Assembly (NCBI GenBank): GCA_019739215.1
Contig: JAHHDR010000037.1
Span: forward strand, 1 to 64,000
Reading direction: 5' to 3'
DNA from: Rhizobium sp.
GTDB taxonomy: Bacteria > Pseudomonadota > Alphaproteobacteria > Rhizobiales > Rhizobiaceae
DNA length: 64,000 nucleotides
Below, piece by piece: positions 8,678 to 17,417 of this stretch. The stretch's first letter is position 1. Each line of letters starts with the position of its first letter. The position numbers and the translations under genes are program-made. The notes beneath the pieces are model-generated. The model was not told the DNA's origin, did no database searches, and saw only the letters and a program-made list of their open reading frames with translations.

Positions 8678-9286
8678 ATGCGCCAAATCGAAACAGTCGA
8701 GGAACTGAACGCGCTCTATGGCGTGCCGGGCGAGGCCTCGCTGATCAAGGTCACGGATTACCTGACGCCCCAGTATCGCCGCATGATCGAGGCGTCGCCC
8801 TTCGTGGTGCTGGCGACGTCGGGGGTCGAGGGGCTCGATTGCTCGCCGCGCGGCGATGCCGGTAACGTGGTCTTCGTCGAGGATGCGCGGACGCTGATGA
8901 TGCCGGACTGGCGCGGCAACAACCGCGTCGATTCGCTGTCCAACATCGTGCGCGACCCCAGGGTTGCGCTGATGTTCCTGATCCCGGGATCCCATACGGC
9001 GATGCGGGTCAACGGGCGGGCGATCGTGGCGGTGGAGCCGGCGCTGCTGGAACGCTTCGAAATGGATGGCCGGCATCCGCGATCGGTGATCGTCATCACA
9101 ATCGGCGAGGTCTATTCGCAATGCGCGCGGGCCTTGATCCGCGCCGACCTGTGGAACGCCGCGAAGCATGCGGATGTCAAGGCGCTGCCGACGGTGGGCG
9201 ACATGCTCAAGGGGGTGAAGGCCGGCTTTGACGGCGCGGCCTATGACCGGGAGTGGCCAGGAAGAGCTGCGAAGACCATGTGGTAG
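8678..9286 (+). CDS. FMN-dependent PPOX-type flavoprotein, MSMEG_1061 family
   Basis: A 202-residue protein of the pyridoxamine-phosphate-oxidase-like split-barrel superfamily. FVVLATSGVEGLDCSPRGD, then LMMPDWRGNNRVDSLSNI and VALMFLIPG match the subgroup annotated as MSMEG_1061-type FMN-dependent proteins. The family binds FMN or F420-like cofactors; the physiological reaction is unknown. I chose the start at 8678 because GAGGGA lies seven bases upstream; an upstream in-frame ATG at 8642 falls in the palindrome. Confidence 0.85.
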   Translation: MRQIETVEELNALYGVPGEASLIKVTDYLTPQYRRMIEASPFVVLATSGVEGLDCSPRGDAGNVVFVEDARTLMMPDWRGNNRVDSLSNIVRDPRVALMFLIPGSHTAMRVNGRAIVAVEPALLERFEMDGRHPRSVIVITIGEVYSQCARALIRADLWNAAKHADVKALPTVGDMLKGVKAGFDGAAYDREWPGRAAKTMW

Positions 9287-9381
9287 GGGCGGTCTGCCGC
9301 TGAGGCAGGCCTGCAGTTGCAGCCTTGAATAGCCTTGTGTTTTCACGCGTTTCGCTGAAGATGATTTCAGGAGATGACGCC

Positions 9382-10167
9382 ATGAGAACCTTTGCCGCCG
9401 CCCTTGTTTCCGCTTTTCTAACCAGTACGTCGCTTGCGGCGGAACTCACGCTCGATGAAAAGCTCGATATCCTGGCTCGATCCTATCCGGCCACCATCGC
9501 TGGCGTGGCCGATGGCCATGTGACTTTCATCAGCAAGGCCGAAGCCGTGATCGTCGATGACGGCAAGGCTCGCGACCATTTTCAGATGCTCGAAACCGGC
9601 GATGTCGAGGACAGCCTGCAGCAGCTTTACCCGGCGGGGGCATGCGAGACCCGCCCCGATGTCAATTTCGATCCGGGCCGCATCCGCTCTGAGCGCATGA
9701 TGAAGGCGATGTATGGCGTTTCCAGCAAGGCCGTGGCGGGCAGCCTGGTTCCGGTCAAATGGTTCGGCGAGACCCTGCGCGTGACCAAAATCAACGGCGT
9801 CGACAAGGCGCTGGAGGCGGTGCGCGACGAACTGGTGCCGCGGTCAGACCTGCGCAAGTATCTCACCCCGTCGGCCGGCGTCTTCAACTGGCGAAAGGTT
9901 TCCAAGCAATCGAATCTTTCCGTCCACAGCTTCGGTGCGGCGATCGATCTCAACACCAGATATGCCGACTATTGGGACTGGTCTGGCGGCAAGCCCGGCC
10001 GCGTTCCCGTCTACAAGAACAAGTTTCCCATGGAAATCGTCGCGATCTTCGAGAAACACGGTTTCATATGGGGCGGGCGCTGGTATCACTACGATACAAT
10101 GCATTTCGAATACCGGCCGGAACTCCTTGAAATCGCCAAGCGCTCTGGGGTGTCGGCCTGCAAGTGA
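9382..10167 (+). CDS. M15 family D-alanyl-D-alanine carboxypeptidase-like protein
   Basis: A 261-residue exported zinc peptidase of the M15 (VanY-like) family. A signal peptide (MRTFAAALVSAFLTSTSLAA) is followed by a variable domain and the zinc site: SVHSFGAAIDLN around residues 180-191 supplies His and Asp, and WYHYDTMHFEY near residue 240 supplies the second His. It is expected to trim the D-Ala or cross-link ends of peptidoglycan in the periplasm. AGGAGA precedes the ATG at 9382. The next gene follows 10 bp downstream and may be cotranscribed. Confidence 0.85.
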   Translation: MRTFAAALVSAFLTSTSLAAELTLDEKLDILARSYPATIAGVADGHVTFISKAEAVIVDDGKARDHFQMLETGDVEDSLQQLYPAGACETRPDVNFDPGRIRSERMMKAMYGVSSKAVAGSLVPVKWFGETLRVTKINGVDKALEAVRDELVPRSDLRKYLTPSAGVFNWRKVSKQSNLSVHSFGAAIDLNTRYADYWDWSGGKPGRVPVYKNKFPMEIVAIFEKHGFIWGGRWYHYDTMHFEYRPELLEIAKRSGVSACK

Positions 10168-10177
10168 GGCCCTTCCC

Positions 10178-10795
10178 ATGAAAAAGCTCTATATCGCCGG
10201 CCCGGAAGTGTTCCTGCCGAACGGGCGCGACCAGATGGCGCAAAAGGCTGCGCTCGTGCGGCAGCATGGCTTCGAGCCGCTGTGTCCCGGCGATCTGGAT
10301 ATCCCCGCTCAGAAGACCAAGAAGGCGTTCGGGCTTGCGATTTCCAAGGTCAACGAGGGCATGATGAACGATGCCGACGGCATCATCGCCAATCTGACGC
10401 CGTTTCGCGGCGAATGGGCGGATGTGGGCACCGTGTTCGAGCTTGGCTACATGTGTGCGCTCGGCAAGATGGTTGCGGCCTATTCCAACGTTGCCGACGA
10501 CCACTACCAGCGACTGCTGCGCTACTACGGCAACCAGATCACCGAAGGTGCGGACGGCTACAAGCGCGGTCCGGACGGCCTGTCGCTCGAGGATTTCGAG
10601 ATGGCCGATAACCTGATGCTGGACGGTGGCGTCGAGCGCCGGCATGGCATCGTCGCGACCCATGCTGCCGCCAGCGACGCTCTCTACACGGACCTCACCG
10701 CCTTCGAGGCCTGCCTCATCCATCTCGCCTCGCTCCCCGGCCTGCGTGACGCCGGAATGCGACCCGACGAGCTTGATGCGAGCAACGACGACTGA
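10178..10795 (+). CDS. Nucleoside 2-deoxyribosyltransferase family protein
   Basis: A 205-residue protein of the nucleoside 2-deoxyribosyltransferase superfamily. It begins MKKLYIAGPEVFLPNG, with the family Gly-Pro-Glu loop; the conserved acidic motif NDADGIIANLTPFRG and the DVGTVFELGYMCALGK helix (catalytic Glu) are present. Members exchange or hydrolyse N-glycosidic bonds of nucleosides in salvage; whether this one uses deoxynucleosides cannot be told. It lies 10 bp after the M15 peptidase gene. Confidence 0.88.
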   Translation: MKKLYIAGPEVFLPNGRDQMAQKAALVRQHGFEPLCPGDLDIPAQKTKKAFGLAISKVNEGMMNDADGIIANLTPFRGEWADVGTVFELGYMCALGKMVAAYSNVADDHYQRLLRYYGNQITEGADGYKRGPDGLSLEDFEMADNLMLDGGVERRHGIVATHAAASDALYTDLTAFEACLIHLASLPGLRDAGMRPDELDASNDD

Positions 10796-10902
10796 TTTCC
10801 GGGTCGATCCCCGCTTGTGGAAAACCGCGTGATGAGGCAAAGACGTGCCTCACAGAGCCCCAAACCGGCTGCAACGACGAAGCGACAAGGACGGTAGCGC
10901 CC

Positions 10903-11682
10903 ATGGCCCTCAACATCTTCGGTTCCTCCCGGAAGGAAGCCGCCAAGCAGGACGGTGACAAGCAGCCGGAAACGCTTGAGACGCTGCTCGAGCGCCGCGC
11001 GAAACTCGACAAGAAGATAAAGAAAGCGGAGCAGGAGGCCAAGCGCGCCGATTGGGGCCTGCCGCCGGCCGACCGGATCAAGAAATGGGGCCATCGCTCC
11101 TATATCGGCGGACCGGACCTCGAAACCTGGTTTGGGATCGGCAAGCACCAGTATCACTACCTGGTGAGCAAGGGCCTGCGCCCGCATCACCGCTTTCTCG
11201 ACATCGCCTGCGGCAGTCTGCGGCTCGGGCAGTATCTCATTCCCTTTCTCGAGACCGGCAACTATTTCGGGCTCGAAGGCGAGGAAATGCTGGTCAGGGC
11301 GGGACTCGAACACGAGATCATGCCCGAACTGGTGGAGATCAAGAAGCCGAGCTTCGCCTTCAATTATGAATTCGATTTTGTGTTCGTCGAAGGCTTCGAC
11401 TTTGCGATCGCTCAATCGCTGTTCACGCATCTGACCATCGAGGACATCGAGAAATGCTTCCGCAACCTGCGCCCGAAAGCCGGGCCGGAGAGTACCTTCT
11501 TCTTCACCTATTTCGAGGGCGACAGTTCCGACAACCCGGCGGAATCGCACGCCGCCAAAGGTTGGCGTTATTCGGTGGCTGAACTGGAGAAGGCGGCTGT
11601 GGCACAGGGATGGGCGATGACCAATATCGGCGTCTGGGGCCATGCGCGCAACCAGAAGATCGCCTTCGTCAAGCCGGCGTGA
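10903..11682 (+). CDS. Class I SAM-dependent methyltransferase
   Basis: A 259-residue protein. Residues 22-50 are charged and likely coiled-coil (ETLLERRAKLDKKIKKAEQE). The SAM-binding motif I is LDIACGSLRLGQYL, followed by FGLEGEE as motif II, so a Rossmann methyltransferase fold is likely. The substrate is unknown; related proteins are often found with cell-surface genes. An efficient bidirectional terminator follows. Confidence 0.8.
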   Translation: MALNIFGSSRKEAAKQDGDKQPETLETLLERRAKLDKKIKKAEQEAKRADWGLPPADRIKKWGHRSYIGGPDLETWFGIGKHQYHYLVSKGLRPHHRFLDIACGSLRLGQYLIPFLETGNYFGLEGEEMLVRAGLEHEIMPELVEIKKPSFAFNYEFDFVFVEGFDFAIAQSLFTHLTIEDIEKCFRNLRPKAGPESTFFFTYFEGDSSDNPAESHAAKGWRYSVAELEKAAVAQGWAMTNIGVWGHARNQKIAFVKPA

Positions 11683-11706
11683 ACGTCACGATCCCTGCCG
11701 GAACGC

Positions 11707-11733
11707 AAAAAGCCGGCGCTGCGCCGGCTTTTT
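11707..11733. terminator. Bidirectional intrinsic terminator
   Basis: A perfect 12-bp stem AAAAAGCCGGCG / CGCCGGCTTTTT with a three-base loop. It lies between two convergent genes (methyltransferase and L,D-transpeptidase) and has a U tract on both strands. Confidence 0.93.
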
Positions 11734-11752
11734 CTATCTTAAGGATGGAATT

Positions 11753-12400
11753 CTAGTCACGGACGATGACGCGGGCGCCAACCTTGACATGCGCATAGAG
11801 GTGCTCGACGTCCTCGTTTGCCATCCGGAAGCAGCCCGATGATGCCGCCGTGCCGATCGAGTTCGGCTTGTTCGTGCCGTGGATGCGGAACTGCGTCGAG
11901 CCGAGATACATGGCGCGCGCGCCGAGCGGATTGTCGATGCCGCCATCCATCTTGACGGGAAGGATGTTGCCCTTCCTGGCCTCGCGGATGCGCATCTCTT
12001 CCGGCGGCGTCCAGGTCGGCCACTCCTGCTTGGCGGTCACGACTTCCGTGCCGGTCCAGCCGAAGCCTTCTTTGCCGATGGCGATGCCGTAGCGCATGGC
12101 GACGCCCTTGGAGATGACGTGGTAGAGGCGGCGTTCGGAGTTGTCGATGACGATGGTTCCGACTGCGATGCCGGCGTCGAACTTGACCAGCTTGCGGGCG
12201 ATGGGCGACGTGTTGATCGTCTTCTTCTTCGCCTTGGCCGGCTTGTCGTCGGACAGAACGGCCAGCCAGCCAACTTGGTCGGAAAGGCCTGCGACCTCGA
12301 CCTTCTTCTCGTTGTCCTTGAAGAGGAAGCCGGCCTGGGCCGGGGCGGCCAGCATCAGGGTTGCGAATGCTGCGGCGGCGATGGCGATCATCTTGTTCAT
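11753..12400 (-). CDS. L,D-transpeptidase (YkuD domain)
   Basis: A 215-residue periplasmic enzyme with signal peptide MNKMIAIAAAAFATLMLAAPAQA. The YkuD domain spans about residues 75-215: IVIDNSERRLYHV, then FRIHGTNKPNSIG and SSGCFRMANED, giving the catalytic His-Cys arrangement; the usual SHGC is SSGC here. It should form 3-3 peptidoglycan cross-links or attach outer-membrane proteins to the wall, as in other rhizobia. The start at 12400 begins at the signal peptide; the open frame continues 22 codons upstream without support. Confidence 0.9.
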   Translation of the reverse strand: MNKMIAIAAAAFATLMLAAPAQAGFLFKDNEKKVEVAGLSDQVGWLAVLSDDKPAKAKKKTINTSPIARKLVKFDAGIAVGTIVIDNSERRLYHVISKGVAMRYGIAIGKEGFGWTGTEVVTAKQEWPTWTPPEEMRIREARKGNILPVKMDGGIDNPLGARAMYLGSTQFRIHGTNKPNSIGTAASSGCFRMANEDVEHLYAHVKVGARVIVRD

Positions 12401-12682
12401 GGCAGTCTCTCCGTTCGTTGCGGGAGGCTGCCTCATTTGCCCTGCGGCGCCTCGCCCGTTGTTCATGAACGTGTTTCTAGAACGCCGGTGAGGGGGCCGC
12501 TGTTTCTTTAGTAACAGGGTAAATATTTATGAAACTCTTGGGGGTTTTGTAAGTTATAGGCGGCTTGCCATTCTGCCATGCCATTGATTTGCCGACACAT
12601 GCCGGCTTGCCATGGTTAACTTGCGCGGGCGAGCAAGTGCGTACGCCGCAGGTGAAGCAATGTCGGCAATGGAGCGAGACGG

Positions 12683-13747
12683 TTATTTCCGGTAGAGAAG
12701 CCAGCTCTTGGAAGCTTCTTTCTTCATGCCGTCGGCGAAGAGAAGCGAGCGGTTGCGACCGGCGTTCTTGGCGCAGTAGAGCGCAATGTCTGACTTGAGA
12801 TAAAGATCGTGAGGGTCTTCCGTCTGGTCGGCCATGCAAACGCCGAGCGACAGCGTCACGGGGCCATAGTTGACACCGGTGCGGGAGTTCTTGAAGGGCG
12901 TGGTTTCGAGGGACTTGCGGATGCGTTCTGCGATCATCATCACGTCTTCCGGAGTCGTCAGGTCGAGGATGACCGCAAATTCCTCGCCGCCGGTCCGCGC
13001 CACGAACGCGTCGCGCCGGACATTGGTCTTGATGATGTTGGCCACAGTCGCGAGGATCTTGTCGCCGACGGGGTGACCGAACGTGTCGTTGATCCGCTTG
13101 AAGTGATCGATGTCGCAGACGATGAGGGCCGTGGTGGTGCGGCCGCGCTGGCTGTCATAGATCGCCGCGATGCGGTCGTCGAACGCACGGCGGTTGTTTA
13201 GCCTCGTCAGCGAGTCGGTATTGGCGATGCGCTTGTACTCGTCGAGCTCCTTGCGGATGTCTTCCATTTCGCGCGATTTCGCTTCGACACCCTCGACGGT
13301 GACCTTGCCCTGGGCCATCGTCGTGTCGGTCGCCTCGGAAAGCACACCGATGGCGTTGCGGAGCAGGTCGGCGCTGGCGGCGCTTTTCGACGTGATGCGA
13401 GAATGGGTTTCGGCGAGTACCCGGTTGTAGTTTTCGAGCGCGTTCTGCTCGTCCTTCAGCAGGGACAGCAGGTCCTGCAGCTCGTTGACGATCCGGCCAT
13501 GGCAGCCCTGTACGGCACTGCCCTGGTGGTGGCCGAAATATTGCGTGCCGATGGCGTCAAGTTCCTCCTGCGTCGCACGTGAGCCTAGCGAGGCGAGGTC
13601 CTTTGTCAGCTTCGGATTGGAGCCGATATAGGCTTCGTAGAACAGTTCGTAATTGCGGGGGATGGGTGCCACACCCATCTGGCGCATGGCATAGGATACC
13701 TGTGCGGCGATATCCGGCACCTGCACCTTAGGCTGCACCATGTTCAT
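12683..13747 (-). CDS. GGDEF diguanylate cyclase
   Basis: A 354-residue cytoplasmic protein. The N-terminal half (to about residue 175) has no signal or membrane segment and is largely helical; the GGDEF domain follows with ANTDSLTRLNNRRAFDD and the active-site motif RTGGEEFAV, so the enzyme should make cyclic di-GMP from two GTP. A conserved N-terminal block, YAMRQMGVAPIPRNYELFYEAYIG, is typical of a group of rhizobial cyclases. An alternative start lies two codons inside. Bases 12401-12682 between it and the transpeptidase hold no gene. Confidence 0.9.
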   Translation of the reverse strand: MNMVQPKVQVPDIAAQVSYAMRQMGVAPIPRNYELFYEAYIGSNPKLTKDLASLGSRATQEELDAIGTQYFGHHQGSAVQGCHGRIVNELQDLLSLLKDEQNALENYNRVLAETHSRITSKSAASADLLRNAIGVLSEATDTTMAQGKVTVEGVEAKSREMEDIRKELDEYKRIANTDSLTRLNNRRAFDDRIAAIYDSQRGRTTTALIVCDIDHFKRINDTFGHPVGDKILATVANIIKTNVRRDAFVARTGGEEFAVILDLTTPEDVMMIAERIRKSLETTPFKNSRTGVNYGPVTLSLGVCMADQTEDPHDLYLKSDIALYCAKNAGRNRSLLFADGMKKEASKSWLLYRK

Positions 13748-13872
13748 GTCGATACTCCCGCATACGCTAGACCCTTTTCCTTTTAGGCGGGAAGTGTTGG
13801 AAATCGGTTAACTTCACCCTACGGGTCGCCGGAAAATATTACTGAAATTCTATATTCTCCGGCCTTCCAACG

Positions 13873-15480
13873 TCACTCCAGATTGAGTTCCTTGAAGAAG
13901 TCATTGCCCTTGTCGTCCACGACGATGAAGGCCGGGAAGTCCTCGACTTCGATGCGCCAGATCGCCTCCATGCCCAGTTCGGGATATTCGACGACCTCGA
14001 CCTTCCGGATGCAGTCCTGGGCGAGACGCGCGGCAGGGCCGCCGATCGAGCCAAGGTAGAAGCCGCCATGCGCGGCGCAGGCATCGCGGACCTGGCGCGA
14101 ACGATTGCCCTTGGCGAGCATGACCATCGAACCGCCGAATGACTGGAACTGGTCGACATAGGAGTCCATGCGGCCGGCCGTCGTCGGCCCGAAGGATCCC
14201 GAGGCATAGCCTTCCGGCGTCTTAGCCGGTCCGGCATAGTAGATCGGGTGGTTCTTGAAGTAGTCTGGCATGCCCAGCCCTTCCTCGAGCCGTGCCCGGA
14301 TCTTGGCGTGGGCGAGGTCGCGGGCAACGATGATCGGGCCCGACAGAGACAGCCGCGTCTTGACGGGATGCCTGCTCAGTTCGGCGAGGATTTCCGGCAT
14401 CGGGCGGTTGAGATCGATGCGGACGACGCCGTCATTGAGGTGCGTGTCTTCGATCTCGGGAAGGTATTTCGAGGGGTCGGTTTCCAACGCTTCGAGGAAG
14501 ATACCGTCCTTCGTGATCCTGCCCTTGGCCTGGCGGTCGGCGGAACAGCTGACGCCGAGGCCGATCGGAAGAGACGCGCCGTGGCGCGGCAGGCGGATGA
14601 CGCGGACATCGTGACAGAAATACTTGCCGCCGAACTGCGCGCCGACGCCCATCGACTGCGTCGCCCTGTGGATTTCCCTTTCCATTTCAAGGTCGCGGAA
14701 CGAGTGGCCGGATTCCGAACCCGACGTGGGCAGGTCGTCGAGATATTTGGTCGAGGCGAGCTTGACGGTCTTCAGGGTCATCTCCGCCGACGTTCCGCCA
14801 ATGACCACGGCGAGGTGGTAGGGGGGGCAGGCTGCCGTCCCAAGTGTCAGGATCTTTTCCTTGATGAACGCGACCATTCGGTCGTGGGTGAGCAGCGACG
14901 GCGTGCCCTGGTAGAGATAGGTCTTATTGGCCGAACCACCGCCCTTGGCGACGAAGAGAAAGTCGTATTGGTCGGTGCCCTCCTCGTAGATGTCGATCTG
15001 AGCCGGCAGGTTGGTCTTGGTGTTCTTCTCCTCGAACATCGAGATCGGCGCTAGCTGGGAATAGCGCAGGTTCTTCTTGAGATAGGCGTCCATGACGCCC
15101 GCGGCCAGTGCATCGTAATCGCCCCCCTCCGTCCAGACCCGGCGGCCCTTCTTGGCCATGATGATGGCGGTGCCGGTGTCCTGGCACATCGGCAACACGC
15201 CGCCCGCGGCGATATTGGCGTTCTTGAGCAGGTCGTAGGCGACGAAGCGGTCGTTGGCGGTCGCCTCGGGGTCGTCGAGGATCGAGGCGAGCTGCTTGAG
15301 ATGGGCAGGGCGGAGCAGGTGGTTGATATCTGCAAAGGCGGCTTCCGCAAGCAGCTTGAGACCCTCGGGTGCGACCGTTAGGATCTCCTGGCCCTTGAAG
15401 GTGTCGACCGAGACGTGATGATCGGTGAGCTTGCGGTATTCGGTCGTGTCCTCGCCGAGTGGAAAGAGATCGCTGGCCAT
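13873..15480 (-). CDS. Class I fumarate hydratase ([4Fe-4S])
   Basis: A 535-residue oxygen-sensitive, iron-sulfur fumarase interconverting fumarate and L-malate in the TCA cycle. PMCQDTGTAIIMAKKG contains one cluster cysteine; GVSCSADRQAKGRITKDGIF and the C-terminal TTAGRMDSYVDQFQ block are typical. The start at 15480 (MASDLFPLGED) has AGGGGGA upstream; the frame remains open 21 codons further. It follows fumC on the same strand at 121 bp. E. coli fumA-like naming would fit, but rhizobia use several symbols, so I leave it blank. Confidence 0.95.
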   Translation of the reverse strand: MASDLFPLGEDTTEYRKLTDHHVSVDTFKGQEILTVAPEGLKLLAEAAFADINHLLRPAHLKQLASILDDPEATANDRFVAYDLLKNANIAAGGVLPMCQDTGTAIIMAKKGRRVWTEGGDYDALAAGVMDAYLKKNLRYSQLAPISMFEEKNTKTNLPAQIDIYEEGTDQYDFLFVAKGGGSANKTYLYQGTPSLLTHDRMVAFIKEKILTLGTAACPPYHLAVVIGGTSAEMTLKTVKLASTKYLDDLPTSGSESGHSFRDLEMEREIHRATQSMGVGAQFGGKYFCHDVRVIRLPRHGASLPIGLGVSCSADRQAKGRITKDGIFLEALETDPSKYLPEIEDTHLNDGVVRIDLNRPMPEILAELSRHPVKTRLSLSGPIIVARDLAHAKIRARLEEGLGMPDYFKNHPIYYAGPAKTPEGYASGSFGPTTAGRMDSYVDQFQSFGGSMVMLAKGNRSRQVRDACAAHGGFYLGSIGGPAARLAQDCIRKVEVVEYPELGMEAIWRIEVEDFPAFIVVDDKGNDFFKELNLE

Positions 15481-15601
15481 CGTGTCGTCCCCCTGTGCCG
15501 AAAGTGTCGGCGGAGGTTTAGGGGGACGACTACGGAATTGCAATCATTCTAAAGACCCACGGCCAGTCCGGCGCGGCGTGCTTCCGAAGGCTTAGGGGTG
15601 G

Positions 15602-16991
15602 TCACTTCGGCCCGATCATATCCTCCGGCCGCACGATCCGGTCATAGTCTTGCGCTGTCACCAGCCCACTCGCCAGCGCTTCTTCCTTGAGCGTCGTGCC
15701 GTTCTTGTGCGCGGGTCTTGGCGATTTTAGCCGCGTTGTCGTAACCGATCATCGGAGCCAGCGCGGTGACCAGCATCAGCGAACGCTCCAGCCCGGCCCT
15801 GATATTGTCTTCGCGGGGCTCGATGCCGACGACGCAATTGTCGGTGAAGGAGCGGGCGGCATCACCGAGCAACTGCACCGACTGCAGGAAATTGTAGGCC
15901 ATGACAGGGTTGTAGACATTGAGTTCGAAATGGCCCTGGCTGCCGGCGAAACCGATGGCGGCATTGTTGCCGAAGATGTGGACGCAGACCTGGGTGAGCG
16001 CCTCGCACTGGGTCGGGTTGACCTTGCCGGGCATGATCGAGGAGCCCGGTTCATTTTCCGGCAAAGACAGTTCGCCGAGGCCGGCGCGCGGGCCCGACCC
16101 GAGGAACCGGATGTCGTTGGCGATCTTGAAGAGAGCCGTTGCCGCCGTATTGATCGCGCCGTGCGAGAAGACCATGGCATCGTGGGCCGCGAGCGCCTCG
16201 AACTTGTTCGGCGCCGTGACGAAAGGCAGGCCGGTAATGGCGGCGATCTCCTCGGCGACTTTTTCTGCAAATCCGACCGGCGCATTGAGCCCCGTGCCGA
16301 CGGCGGTGCCGCCCTGGGCCAGCTCGTAGAGGCCGGGCAGCGTCAGTTCTATCCTGCGGATCGACGACGCGACCTGCGCGGCATAGCCGCCGAATTCCTG
16401 GCCGAGAGTGAGGGGCGTGGCATCCTGGGTATGGGTGCGGCCGATCTTGATGATGTGGGCAAAGGATTGTGCCTTGCTTTCAAGGGCCTGGTGAAGATGG
16501 CTCAGGGCGGGAATCAGGTGGCGGACGACCTGTTCGGCGGCCGCGATGTGCATTGCAGTCGGATAGGTGTCGTTGGACGACTGGCTCATGTTGACGTGGT
16601 CGTTGGGATGGACCGGCTTTTTCGACCCCTTGGTGCCGCCGAGCATTTCGATCGCCCGGTTGGAGATCACCTCGTTGGCGTTCATGTTGGACTGCGTGCC
16701 TGAACCGGTCTGCCAGACGACCAGCGGGAAATGGTCGTCAAGCGCGCCGGACATGACTTCCTCGGCCGCCGAAACGATGACGTCGCCGAGCCCGGCATCA
16801 AGTTGGCCAAGCGCGACATTGGTCTTCGCCGCCGCCTTCTTGACGATCCCCAGGGCGCGAATGACCGAAGCGGGCTGCTTTTCCCAGCCGATGCGGAAGT
16901 TGCCGCGCGAGCGCTCCGCCTGCGCGCCCCAGTAGCGGTCATCCTCGACCTCGATCGGGCCGAAAGTGTCTGTCTCGGTGCGAGTGGTCAT
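15602..16991 (-). CDS. fumC: Class II fumarate hydratase FumC (3' frameshift)
   Basis: Iron-independent fumarase. The class II signature GSSIMPGKVNPTQ, the substrate loop GTQSNMNANEV and HPNDHVNMSQSSNDTYP are intact. The uninterrupted frame ends wrongly near 15642, after AKIAKT. Removing one G of GGG at 15713-15715 (plus strand) restores the normal family C-terminus (AHKNGTTLKEEALASGLV and on to a stop at 15602), giving 462 residues, the usual length. I therefore annotate through the frameshift. Adjacent to the Fe-S-dependent class I fumarase, an arrangement that would allow fumarase activity under iron limitation or oxidative stress. Confidence 0.92.
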
Positions 16992-17417
16992 CCGGGTCGC
17001 TCCATACTGAATGCAGGATACTTGAATACAGGAATCCTCTTTAAGTCCGCCACGGCCGTTTGGAAATAGAATGGTTGTCGCAGCGACGTCCTGCCGGGCG
17101 GGAATGTCGAGGCGACGTGCCGACGCCGCCGTTGTTACGTGCCATTTTCGTCACATAAGCCGGCGATTGCACGGCGGGCCCGACGGCAGGCCCAACCGAA
17201 CTTTCGCGCACGCGTCCGCGACATATTTAATAAAAATTAATGCTATCATAGTGTTGTCATATGCTCCGGCACGCGCTGCCGGAATATCGTCACAATAACG
17301 TGACCCCGTGAATGAACGGAGAGGCCTATCCGTTTTCTTTTCAACCGATGCGCAATCAGGTAAGCATTGCCGTATCACAACAGGGGTGAGGGCGGGCCGC
17401 CGCCGGGATCGAGACAT
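16992..17417. other. 426-bp divergent intergenic region
   Basis: No gene seen. Next to fumC there is an imperfect direct repeat, GAATGCAGGA (17009-17018) and GAATACAGGA (17024-17033), 15 bp apart, possibly a fumC regulatory site. Bases 17221-17250 are strikingly AT-rich for this genome, with the inverted repeat TTAAT-AAAA-ATTAA at 17227-17240. Three hairpins follow (annotated separately as a candidate RNA). Confidence 0.6.
17256..17341 (+). ncRNA. Candidate small RNA or attenuator leader with three hairpins
   Basis: Three consecutive stems lie downstream of an AT-rich promoter-like stretch (TATCAT at 17244-17249 could be a -10). They are TCCGGCA-N5-TGCCGGA (17265-17283), GTCAC-N6-GTGAC (17289-17304), and AACGGA-N8-TCCGTT (17315-17334) followed directly by TTCTTTT. 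The last looks like a weak intrinsic terminator. It ends 76 bp before the transpeptidase start, so it could be a free sRNA of about 85 nt or a leader that attenuates the downstream gene. The 5' end is guessed. No known RNA family is recognised. Confidence 0.4.

Noticed and set aside
12461..12470. Palindrome GTTCATGAAC upstream of the small L,D-transpeptidase
   Set aside because: Only 10 bp, with no flanking symmetry or recognised regulator; too short to call an operator, though its half-site resembles the MarR repeat at 7707.
17071..17298. A 75-codon ORF in the spacer upstream of the L,D-transpeptidase
   Set aside because: No ribosome-binding site, unlike its neighbours in composition, and it runs through the predicted RNA hairpins.
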